Translations under genes and position numbers: made by a program
In this document: piece by piece, positions 1-9,577 of the stretch
Layout: each line of letters begins with the position of its first letter
Position numbering within the stretch: the first letter of the stretch is position 1
Notes under the pieces: model-generated
Databases searched by the model: none
What the model was told of the DNA's origin: nothing
What the model saw: the letters and a program-made list of their open reading frames with translations, nothing else
Origin: Biomphalaria glabrata
Lineage: Eukaryota; Mollusca; Gastropoda; Planorbidae
Length of the DNA: 64,000 bases
NCBI RefSeq assembly: GCF_947242115.1
Contig: NC_074725.1
Location: forward strand, 26,637,398 to 26,701,397
Direction: 5' to 3'

Positions 1-24
1 TTTAGTTTATCCTGAAAATCTCGA

Positions 25-375
25 ATAGTATATACTAAAGCTTGTCTTGAGTTCGAACATTAATGAGGAATGCAATATTTTCCGTGGCTACGCAGCCCCA
101 GCTGCGACCTACATATTTTGTCACATCTAGCCCAGGCATAACCATTGTCCGCCGGTGGTCGATTTAGATTTTTTTTTCGCCGTCTACGTCTGTTCTCGGC
201 AGCGGATTTTCTTTTGGTCACAAATGTGTATACCGCGGCCTTTGTAAGTGACCTGCAGCTGTCTCGTTCTTAAGCCGCCTGCAACCAGGTGCTCTATTCT
301 ATGTCTGCGTAGCCACGGGAAATACAGCATTCTTCATTAATCTTCGGACTCTAAGACAAGCTTTATCATTATTAT
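25..375 (-). mobile_element. LINE 3'-end fragment with inverted tail (zinc-knuckle LINE family)
   Basis: Read on the minus strand, about 85-310 matches the C-terminal end of the LINE protein better preserved at 7129-7700, including the lysine/arginine-rich stretch and the terminal cysteine knuckle. The LINE 3' tail appears twice in opposite orientations: minus at about 25-85, plus at about 308-370. The whole piece is therefore an inverted repeat of the tail around a short core. The reading frame is decayed. About 375-590 holds nothing I recognise. Confidence 0.6.
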
Positions 376-813
376 ATATGTATACATTTTCGGTCTAATA
401 CAAAGGCCTATCTGGAAGAGTATATTCCAGGCACTGAGGTGGAAGCGTCCATGAGAAGAAATGGAAACGCTAACTACAACCTGTTCGTCGACTTTCACTT
501 AACAAAGTAGGCTACATTGCACTGCGCATGATGAGAATGAAAGAATGGCTCGATAAAATCTTGTTCTATTCGCCACTCTCATCTTCACTGTGATGTCGGC
601 CTTCTCATGGTTAATGTGGCATTACCATGGAAGAAAACATACCATGAATATGAGGGAAATCCTTGTGGGGCTCGACCCGGGTCCGGATAAGTGGAACCGG
701 GTTATGGCTTAAGGAACTGTGGCCCCACGAAATAGATGTGACTAAATGATCATCAAATTGATGGGCTGAACATGCTCTTAGCCCTGGCCTTTACTTTTGT
801 CATAGAGTTAGTT

Positions 814-1395
814 TGTCACAGTCTAAGTTGACATTGCATGATTTAATATTCACGTCATGTTAAGAGCTTAAAAGACATGTGGAATCCTGATGTAGGAAAC
901 AGGAAGTAGAATGAATAAAGTTGACTTTGTCAGTCAAGTGGTATTCTTTGGACCGGGTGGTCAAGTAATATTTTAGTCCGCAACGGACAGTAGCGACTTA
1001 TAAAAGTCTGTAGTAATTTCAGTTAGATAGTAACTTGTGGGCAGTTGTTGCCAGTGGTCTTTTGAGACATGTATTAGTTAATCTGTATTATTCTGTACAG
1101 TGTTACCCGCTGAGATGCGGACGTGATTTGTAATCTAGAGAGTTTAACGTGTTGGATATATTTGATACCGCTGTTATGCGGATAAGATTGTTTATTATAT
1201 CTTGACTTGTAGCACTAACAAGGAGTGCAGTATTATTATGTTGTAAAATAAACTTTATATTTGTCTGCTAAAACGGACTTAAGTCAGTTTGTAGTTTCTA
1301 TAATTGCCATGTGTCAAGAGTACTCCAAGAAGCACGAACACAGCATTCCACGACATTCGCATTCTTCAACATTACACCATTTAACATCATTTACA
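814..1395 (+). mobile_element. Solo LTR (LTR retrotransposon fossil), copy 1
   Basis: This 582-bp element starts TGTCAC and ends TTTACA. It is flanked by a perfect 5-bp target duplication, tagtt (809-813 and 1396-1400). Inside are a TATA-like stretch near 998 and an AATAAA-type signal near 1246. A second copy with the same ends lies at 56537-57122. No internal coding region flanks it, so it is a solo LTR left by recombination. The matching position in the paralogous intron of reductase copy 2 (near 14270) has no insertion, so this one is younger than that duplication. Confidence 0.85.
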
Positions 1396-1522
1396 TAGTT
1401 TTACAAGCCATTACCCTTGCAAAACCGGTACACCCTTTTCAAAAAGAGCACTGTTCCAGAAAATGGTACTTTAAGTAAAAAGTTAAATATAATACACACA
1501 TCCACAGGCACTGGTTTAAAAA

Positions 1523-1870
1523 ATGTTAAAAACACATTTACTTAGACTTATATTCTCCCGCGCCGATTGGCGCATTGGGCGGTTAGCTGTATCCACAAAA
1601 ATCTGTCACTGGCGATGTCTAAAGCCTCTTCCCCTCTACTGCTCTGAGGTCCTCCATGAAATTGCGGCGCCAAGTTATACGAGGACGTCCTTGTTTGCGC
1701 GCTTTTCTCGTATTGGCCTCCATATCATCGCAACTCTAAGCATGCGTATCTCATTAGTCGAAGATCATGTCCCGCAAAAACGCACGCGACGCTCTGTCAC
1801 AACCTCACTAAGTGGTCGACTCACAGTTGGGCATAGGATTTCCTTGTTTGAGACCCGATCTCTATAACTG
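1523..1870 (-). mobile_element. Degenerate LINE-like repeat fragment
   Basis: A GC-richer island in an AT-rich intron. On the minus strand its translation is broken but resembles the C-terminal tail of an RTE-like LINE protein. A short related piece lies at about 33320-33370. The paralogous intron 1 of copy 2 lacks it. The family assignment is tentative. Confidence 0.35.
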
Positions 1871-2039
1871 ACATCTTAAATCCGTCTTTAAAACACATGA
1901 AGCAAAGTAAAAATTTGTCTCACCCCCCCCTTCTCATTAGAATTTTCGAGAAAATGTAATGGAGGGGGGGGGGGGAATAACAGATACTAGGGGGTCAAGG
2001 GGGTGGGTGTGGGTGATAAAAAGTAATATGGGAGTGTCA

Positions 2040-2790
2040 ACAGGTACTAGAGGGCTGTTAACAGTTATTACTGTGTACAAAACTATATACTAGGAGGGTG
2101 TTTACTCGTAGAAGAGCTTTGTTAACAGGTAAAGGGCGGTGTTAGCAGGTCCTGAGGTGGATTAACATATACTAGGACGGTATTAGCAGGTCCTGAGGGG
2201 ATTAACATATACTAGGACAATGTTAACGGGTACTACAGTGGTGTTAACATATACTAGGGGGTGTTAGCAGGTACTAGGTGGTGTTAACATATACTAGGGG
2301 GTGTTACCAGGTACTAGGTGGTGTTAACATATACTAGGGGGTGTTAGCAGGTACTAGGTGGTGTTAACATATACTAGGGGGTGTTACCAGGTACTAGGTG
2401 GTGTTAACATATACTAGGGGAGTGTTAACAGGTACTAGGTGGTGTTAACATATACTAGGGGAGTGTTACCAGGTAGGCCTACTAGGTGGTATTAACATAT
2501 ACTAGGGGAGTGTTAACAGGTACTAGGTGGTGTTAACATATACTAGGGGAGTGTTAACAGGTACTAGGTGGTGTTAACATACACTAGGGGAGTGTTAACA
2601 GGTACTAGGTGGTGTTAACATACACTAGGGGAGTGTTACCAGGTACTAGGTGGTGTTAACATATACTAGGGGAGTGTTAACAGGTACTAGGTGGTGTTAA
2701 CATACACTAGGGGAGTGTTACCAGGTACTAGGTGGTGTTAACATACACTAGGGGAGTGTTACCAGGTACTAGGTGGTGTTAACAGCTATT
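2040..2790. repeat. Minisatellite, ~41-bp dimeric unit
   Basis: About 18 tandem copies of a unit of roughly 41 bp built from two similar half-units of about 20 bp, one containing gttaacatatactagg and the other gttaacaggtactagg. The array ends about 20 bp from the splice donor of reductase copy 1 exon 1 (donor at 2808). The equivalent site beside copy 2 exon 1 (about 14480-14512) carries only a single unit-like stretch, so the array expanded after the duplication. Confidence 0.95.
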
Positions 2791-2808
2791 ACTATGTACG
2801 AAACTTAC

Positions 2809-2967
2809 TTGTAATCTCGGATTCAAAACTGTTATTTTCTCTGGATTCCTCGCCAGTGCTATCACCTCATAGCCCCTGGTCAAAGCTTCTGTAATGATAA
2901 GGAGCCCCATCGGGCTAGTGGCCCCAATGACCAAAATCTTCATTCGGGTCCGAGATACTTCTTCCAT
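2809..2967 (-). CDS. Flavin reductase/BLVRB-like NAD(P)-binding protein, copy 1, exon 1 only
   Basis: This exon encodes 53 residues, ends in frame (phase 0) and is followed by a GTAAGT donor. The Rossmann first strand reads KILVIGATSPMG (residues 10-21), the glycine-rich dinucleotide loop of the NmrA/BLVRB-type atypical SDR family. It matches exon 1 of copy 2 at 43 of 53 residues and has the same length and donor phase. A start at Met9 is also possible, since it aligns with the start of copy 3. The classical GATGxxG has Ser for the second Gly, as in copy 2. No exon 2 homologue is visible between 1 and 2808, so later exons are either left of the window or lost. The substrate is unknown; the family reduces flavins or related small molecules with NADPH. 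Confidence 0.78.
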
Positions 2968-4760
2968 TTCCTAATATTCCGAGAGAAAACAAAGCATATT
3001 AGTAAAACCTAGACAGAATTTGTATTACTGGTAAGGACTTCCTTAACCTTGGTGTTTTGAAGGATAGTCTAATTGCAACTCTGATTATAATATATGAAAT
3101 CATCCTATATAGGCGGCATTAATAAGCCTACTAGATTCTTGAATGGCCAATGTTTCTCGTCTATTGATAATGAATATTTAGATCTGAGTTTATGTCATCT
3201 ACTAAATTTATATTGTAACATAAATAACAAAATATAGTACAATTAAATATACATACCATTAAATATACATACCATTAAATATACATACCATTAAATATAC
3301 ATACCATTTTAAGCATAAACGGGACTTGTGTCAATATTGATTATGAGATATAGCATAGAACTCTTTAACAGTAAAAATGTCACAGATGACGGAAGGGAAG
3401 TAATAGAGATATATAGATTCAGTACGTGAGAGTAGTGCTTTTGGGGTCACTTATATGATGGTTGTACTCTGTGTTTTAGCTGCACCTATAGAAGCCGAAC
3501 ACATTAGGTTCTTCATGGCTGCTCAGATGTCTCCTCAGATGTTTGGGCGAAATAGTACCCGCTGTAGAAGTTACATATTCCACACAAAATGTGTTGCCCT
3601 GTGTGGCCCCTGTAAGATAATATTGAGAAAGTGATTGGAAATTGTTCATTAAAGACTTTTTAAATATCCTGCTATAATCTTTTTTAATAGCCCCTAGTAA
3701 GAACAAATAAGATTAATTAAATTTTCTGATTTTGAAAGCAACTTCCCACCCGATGTTCTAGTAGGTACAAAACGTAATATAGATTAAACAGGAAAGATTC
3801 TAAAAATTAATCTAGCAAATCTATTAGTAGGCTATATTTAACCAGACTTTAATTATAATTTAATCAATGTAGATTTCAACTAAATCTAAAGATTTTTTAT
3901 CTATAAAGCATGGTACATCTGTTCCCTGAGAACACCTCCAAGCCTCAGCGTGGTATCTGGGTGGTAACGTTCGTGGGAGGCCGATTGAAAATCTAAACAG
4001 AACTTCCGGTGGGGCGCCATGTTTATTGCAGGAGCCACACACAGGTCCTAAAAGAAGCCATTTTCCCCATTGGCGCACACTTTCACGGCTGCTTCGGTAT
4101 AAAAAAAAAGAAGGAAAATGAAATAGTTTCTGTCTTTACACTTTTTTCAGCCTCACTCCCTCGACTTGAAATTCTTAAATTGCAGAGGCCTTGAAAACAT
4201 GTTTTACGATTTAAATTTGCATCTGTTTGGACTTGGAACCAGCCTTTCCAGGCCAGTGGAAATGTATCTTATTATCTGCCCTGTCTCTCTCGACGACAAT
4301 CAATAATCTGGTAGATCTACCGTCGATTTGAAGTTCTAGATTTGGTTATGATTCATTGATTAGATATAAAGTTCAGCTACCTTAACTGAATAACTGATTA
4401 AATTATATATAATGTAATTTTAGATAGAAGCTTGATTAGATCTAGATCCTTATCCCGCTTTAAAAAAATGACACAAGATCTAGATCTAAACAAGATTATA
4501 GATCTAATTAGATCTCTAAACCTAGACTGGATTCCAAAAAAGATCAAAGCAGCCAATCATTAACTTCATAAAAAATTTACATTTATTGTAAAAGATGTTA
4601 GTTTACGTTAAGAGGCCATTATCCACAATGTTGATGTCTGGTCAGTATAGGTTCGTAAATCTATTTCCACCACATGAAACCATCAAAACTTGGAGCGACA
4701 TGCAATAAAACAATCATAAACATTTCAAATTATTTTTGGCTCATTGGAAAATAAGGGTTG
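2968..4760 (-). other. Paralogous 5' flank of reductase copy 1
   Basis: Patches of this stretch match 14672-16680 upstream of copy 2 in the same order: near 3448 and 15051, near 4290 and 16195, and near 4690 and 16620. This shows that the duplicated unit included the 5' flank. Small ORFs inside (for example 3476-3706 minus) are not conserved in frame between the two copies. A 16-bp tandem repeat lies at about 3250-3310 (four copies). No coding exon is supported. Confidence 0.6.
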
Positions 4761-4799
4761 CTGTGACAGTTCGTGTAAAAATCCTTTTACTTTTTCCGG

Positions 4800-4868
4800 T
4801 CAGAGGCTGATCTTAGCAGAGAGGCTGGTCTTAGCAGAGAGGCTGTTCTTAGCAGAGAGGCTGGTCAA
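4800..4868. repeat. Short tandem repeat, 18-bp unit
   Basis: Three to four imperfect copies containing cttagcagagaggctg. About 4870-5380 holds no gene, only low-complexity C/G runs and a scrap (about 5244-5300) of a dispersed repeat that also occurs near 740 and 14170. Confidence 0.8.
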
Positions 4869-5379
4869 TTCTTTTACGTTGTCCAGCCAGCTTGTCTTTG
4901 AACGACGCTTCCTTCAATCCCCCTCTGCGGTACCTTGAAAAATGACTTTAGACAGTGAGCCAGTCTTACAAAATGACCGAAACAGCTCAGCTTTCGTCCC
5001 TTTAAAGAAATGAGGAATCACTCCCTTTTGCCAGCCAGCCAGAGTAAAAGTTAAATTACAAACTTAGTTATCTTTTCCAGGTATCTGATACCGTAGAGAT
5101 GTCCATTTATGGTTCGAGATAATCCCCATCCCTTTATGAACCATGTGACCCGGGAGAGAATTTTGTCCCGTGGCCAGCAGGAGGAATAGGCTCTTCACCA
5201 ACCCCTCTGTTAGGAGTCCCTTCCCCCCCCCCCCAGCAACTAGATGATCATTTAATCACATCCGTTTGGTCATGAGACACGGCCCCTTAAGCCAACGCCA
5301 TGGGTTCCTCCTCCCATACGAGGCCGGGGGGGGGGGGCTCCATATGCCTATATAGCTACCAGCATTGGCGAAGAGGGGG

Positions 5380-5628
5380 CGTTGGGGTGTGCGGTTAAGC
5401 GCTTGGCTTCCGAACCAGGGGTCCTGGGTTCTAATCTCTGTGTAAACTAGGTTTTTGAATTTCAGGATTTTCAGGGCGCCCCTGATTCCACCCAAATCTA
5501 AGACCACCTGACTTTAGTTGGCTAATGTAAAGGCGCCCTGCTCGTTAACCGTTGGCCAAAGAAACAGATAACCTTAACATCATCTGCCCTATAGATTGCA
5601 AGGTCTGAAAGGAGGACTTTACTTTGGC
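5380..5628 (+). mobile_element. tRNA-derived SINE (family 1), old copy
   Basis: The head is a tRNA-like Pol III promoter with a box A-like segment (near gcggttaagcgcttggctt) and box B-like segment (tgggttctaatctct). The body carries cacctgactttagttg and the tail carries ctgccctatagattgcaagg then tctgaaagg. Better copies are at 36684-36942, 44991-45265 and 56272-56520. This copy is diverged. Confidence 0.8.
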
Positions 5629-5639
5629 GAAGAGGGATC

Positions 5640-5770
5640 ACTTTTTAGACATAAGCACCTCACTAGCTGAGTGGTTAGTATGTCGGCTAGAGAGCTATGA
5701 GTTCGAATTAAGGTCTTTCTCCCATTTTGTTTTCTGTAAATGCTTCTAAAAACTGATTATGTAAAAATTC
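5640..5770 (+). mobile_element. tRNA-like SINE head (family 3-like)
   Basis: A tRNA-like pair of boxes (tagctgagtggttagtatg and gagttcgaatta) is followed by a T-rich stretch. It resembles the tRNA-like part of the repeat at 49732-50295. About 5770-6060 holds nothing recognised. Confidence 0.45.
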
Positions 5771-6064
5771 ACCCAGATGTTTCAAGATGTATATAACTGG
5801 ATATCTTTAGATTTTCTGTTAAGTATGGTAACATTTTACTAACAATATTTTACTTTCAAAATGGTTTGAAATTTGTTAGGATTTAGAGTTATGAGAAACG
5901 TCCGGCCGGGGATGCGGATAGGCTAAGAATGAGAGCGAACACAGTCTGCAGTTGTTGTTTTTTTAAGTTTAACAATTGAGCACTTGGACTTACAGGCAAT
6001 CACGCGTTACACACAGGATGATGACGTAGAGCACTTGACAGTCTATTTTTGCAGGGTATAATGA

Positions 6065-6530
6065 CTCATTATGACTGCATGCTAGTAGTGAATTCATCTC
6101 TAGGATAGATTAGGTAGAATGACTGCATACTAGCAGTGAAGTCATCTCTAGGATAGATTAGGTAGCATGACTGCATGCTAGTAGTGAATTCATCTCTAGG
6201 ATAGATTAGGTAGAATGACTGCATGCTAGTAGTGAATTCATCTCTAGGATAGATTAGGTAGAATGACTGCATGCTAGCAGTGAAGTCATCTCTAGGATAG
6301 ATTAGGTAGAATGACTGCATGCTAGTATTGAAGTCATCTCTAGGATAGATTAGGTAGAATGACTGCATGCTAGCAGTGAAGTCATCTCTATGATAGATTA
6401 GGTAGAATGACTGCATGCTAGCAGTGAAGTCATCTCTAGGATAGATTAGGTAGAATGACTGCATGCTAGCAGTGAAGTCATCTCTAGGATAGATTAGGTA
6501 GCATGACTGCATGCTAGTACTGAAGTCATT
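6065..6530. repeat. Minisatellite, 48-bp unit
   Basis: About 9.7 tandem copies of a 48-bp unit with few differences, mainly gtagtgaattc versus gcagtgaagtc. Because 48 is a multiple of three and the unit lacks minus-strand stops, it creates a 147-codon repetitive open frame. That frame has no start context or gene features and is not taken as a gene. Confidence 0.97.
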
Positions 6531-7128
6531 GCTAGTGGTACAAAGTTATTTGCTATTTTATCCTCCCTCAGTTGTAAAAGGAAGTCTATCAAGTAAATGA
6601 AATCTGCTATGTTCCTTGTTTCATTTCGCGTAGATTTGAAAGTAGTCCTATTTGTAAAACATATATACAGCATCCAGTACTATAATCAAAGGACATGACA
6701 CATTATTTGATGTGAGAACACTTTATTTTTCTACAGAATGTGGGTACATACTTTGATCAAACAAGATGTTGAATATCAGGTGACCGAGCCTCGCTCGGAT
6801 GAATAATTTGTTAAGGAAGGATATTTACCCGAAGTTATTTTGGGAATATTGTTGTAATTACGAAAATGAACTATCGGGTAAAGACTATCAATCCGAAGAG
6901 TTGCTTTTTAGTTCTTTCAGTTCTCAATGTTATTGTACATGGCGATTAGAATAGAAAGTCCCTCCAATAGTAGGCCTATAGAAAACCACAGCTCACGTCT
7001 TAACGTTTTACATTGCTTCTTTCATGTAGAACTATTGGGCTATTATAGGCTTGTAAGAAAGTCTTTGCAGTATAACTTCTAAAATGGTTACTTCATGACA
7101 TTTAATACTGCAATTTAGTATATTTATT

Positions 7129-7720
7129 ATGGCTCTGAGACATGGACACTTTACACAGAAAAAACTAAGACTTCTTGAGTGCTTTCACCAAAGATGCTTG
7201 CGCTCCATCATGGACATACGGTGGCAGGACAGCACTACATACAGCGATGTCCTTGCCAACGCCGGTATGGACAGTATAGTGGGACTTCTTATGGTCCGAC
7301 AGTTGCACTGGGTAGGGCACGTATCCCGTATGGGAGACGAACGAATGCCAAAGGCAGTCTTTTTTTGTGAGCTAAAATGTGGTCGACGTAACAGAGGCGC
7401 TCCACGGAAATTCTTCAAAGACCAGCCTAGTCGTCAACTTTCCTTGGCTGACATAGAAGAGAGCACCTGGTTGCATGCGGCCTCAGAACGAGACAGCTGG
7501 AGGTCTCTCACGAAGGCCGCGAGATACACATTTGAGACCAAAAGAAAATCTGCTGCCGAGAACAAACGCAGACGGCGAAAAGAAAATCTAAATCGGCCAC
7601 CTGCGGACAATGGTTATGCTTGCCCTGGATGTGGCAAAATATGTAGGTCACAGTTGGGGCTGCACAGCAAAGGGAAATACTGCATTCCTCACTTATCTTC
7701 GGACTCGAATTTCATACCAT
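7129..7720 (+). mobile_element. LINE C-terminal fragment (zinc-knuckle LINE family), plus strand
   Basis: An open frame encodes the region after the reverse transcriptase of a non-LTR retrotransposon. Marks are LLECFHQRCLRSIMDIRW, then LHWVGHVSRMGDERMPKAVF, a basic segment rich in R/K, and a terminal knuckle with CPGCGKICRSQLGLH followed by a late Cys. The 3' tail contains aaatactgcattcctca. The polymerase core is missing, so it is a 5'-truncated copy. It abuts a minus-strand fragment of the same family (7755-8170), forming a head-on composite. It is not a host gene. Confidence 0.88.
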
Positions 7721-7754
7721 TTTGCAAGAATATTGCTGTTTGTATTGTGGTCTT

Positions 7755-8170
7755 TGGTAAAGTTGTTCAAGAAGTCTTAGTTGCTTTCTATAAGTACTCA
7801 TGTCTCAGATTCACATAGAGGGGTTGAGAGAATACTGGTTGACACTGATTTTTGTAGACAGGCGGAGCGATTTATTTCGCCACACTCTCGCTTGGAGGCG
7901 TCCAAAAGCACGACTATCCATGATCACATATCAACCTCTCTTTAAAGCAATGCGTCAATTGATAAAATGCTTCCCAGATAATGTGAAGTTATCTACCACT
8001 TTAAGGGATGTCTATGCGCAGTGATCTTTGGGCTGAGTAGGTTTTATTGGATGACTTTTGTAACATGACTTCTGTTTTACCGAGGTTTATAGGTTAACAA
8101 ATAAAAAAAAGGCAGCAGCGTGATGAAAATTCGTTGACCGCGAGCTGGATATCATCAGGGCCAGCCCTAG
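7755..8170 (-). mobile_element. LINE RT-thumb fragment, minus strand
   Basis: On the minus strand this encodes decayed reverse-transcriptase thumb sequence, with a motif like EVDKRI..ASSTFGRL and then the LLERFHQRCL region. It is the counterpart of 20090-20670 in the downstream duplicate block, so this LINE fragment predates the block duplication. A hAT-like MITE (8156-8569) interrupts its upstream side. Confidence 0.75.
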
Positions 8171-8569
8171 GCCTATGCTGTCACAGTGGTGGACTCCGAA
8201 GGTTCAAAAGCCCCGCGCTAATTCTAGGTGTAAATTATTAAATTAAACCATTATAATTTATAATAGGGTTCCCGTGGTCTCCTTGTTTTCAAGGAGCTCC
8301 TGGAAATCTCCTGAAACTCATAAAAATGTCCTTAAAAAGACAAAATTGTCACTTTGGGGTGTCAATCAATATGGTAAATGCCAATCCTACGCGTGATATA
8401 AAAAAACGGCATCGTCAGCTTTCATTTAATAAAAATGTAATGCAAATACGAATTTATTTTCTAATACAAAATCTTTATTTTCACTTATTATCTTTATCTC
8501 TACCCTTACTGGTCCGCGCGCAATTCTCACATTTCACATAGGGCCCCGCAAATGTTAGGGCCGGCCCTG
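8156..8569. mobile_element. hAT-like MITE with cagggcc...ggccctg ends
   Basis: This 414-bp element has short inverted ends (cagggccagccctagg and ccggccctg) and no coding capacity. Its body is shared with 10463-11110. The paralogous site near 20685 lacks it, with flanks continuing directly, so insertion followed the block duplication (or the element was lost there). The target duplication is eroded. Confidence 0.7.
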
Positions 8570-9148
8570 ATTGTGCAAGTAAGGCATAGATATGCTGTGT
8601 TATGACCATTTCCTATGTTTTGGTATTGGACAGCAGACTTCGAAGCTTAAACACATTGCAATAATTCACCAGCAAAATAATAACAAAGTAAAAGCTACCT
8701 ACGGGTGTAAGCAATTAAAGTGTAAACAACTTATAAAGCCTTTAAAACACAATAACTAATCTTACATTAAGATATTTAATTTCATTATTTTTCTTCCATA
8801 AATTCCTAATGGATCAATGTACAATAAGATGGTGCGCAAATGTTTAATTACGCCAATTGAATCATTAAAACTTTTTCTTGTTTGCGAAGAAAAGTCTAAG
8901 TGTACTGCTGTGAGGCTAGTGACGTAAGCGGTGTCAAGTTTTTTTTCCCATTGACGTCATACAGAAAATTTCATTCATAAAACATTCTAGCCAAAATAAA
9001 ATTTTCGATAATGAGCCATTTTCAAACCGATATAACGGTCGACCTCGAGTTTTCCCGATGTGGCCAGTGAGTTGAGAATTTTTTTCTCACTATTATGCAC
9101 ATACCGTGAACTTTTAAAGAAAATCGTTAGAGCCGTTTTCGAAATAAA

Positions 9149-9151
<3 letters not shown>

Positions 9152-9222
<71 letters not shown>
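9152..9222. repeat. (AT)n microsatellite
   Basis: About 70 bp of nearly pure AT dinucleotide. It follows a dispersed-repeat tail (agccgttttcgaaat) also found near 10170 and 21210. The duplicate block has only a short (AT) stretch at the same place (21233-21244), so the run expanded in this block. Confidence 0.98.
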
Positions 9223-9225
<3 letters not shown>

Positions 9226-9577
9226 CAAGAATTGCTCGTTTAAGAGTATAGGATTATCATCGAAATTACAGATCACGATGGTCAAATGTAATAAGTCAAA
9301 TTAAAATGTTCCAGTTAGCAATAGAATGTTCTACTGAGACCCTAGTGTACTATAAAAGAATAAAATAAATAAACCAGCAATTACCTTTTTTTTTCATTTT
9401 GATGTTCCAAAGAAAAAATAATAATATCAATAACTTTTGATTGAAACAAAGCGAATAAAAAAGGATGAAAGATATTTTCTTTACAAGGGAGTATTATATC
9501 TCAGCATAAAGAAAACAGGAGGTCTAAGTCAGGGCTTATATTAACCTAAGTCTGTGTTTATATTAACATCAGTTTTA

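Noticed and set aside
6069-6512. 147-codon minus ORF with a repeated 16-residue motif
   Set aside because: It is the 48-bp minisatellite read in a stop-free frame; the unit length is a multiple of three by chance and there is no gene context.
7129-7818. 229-codon plus ORF as a host zinc-finger gene
   Set aside because: It matches the LINE post-RT region and knuckle; other broken copies are at 20090-20670 and 63010-63475.
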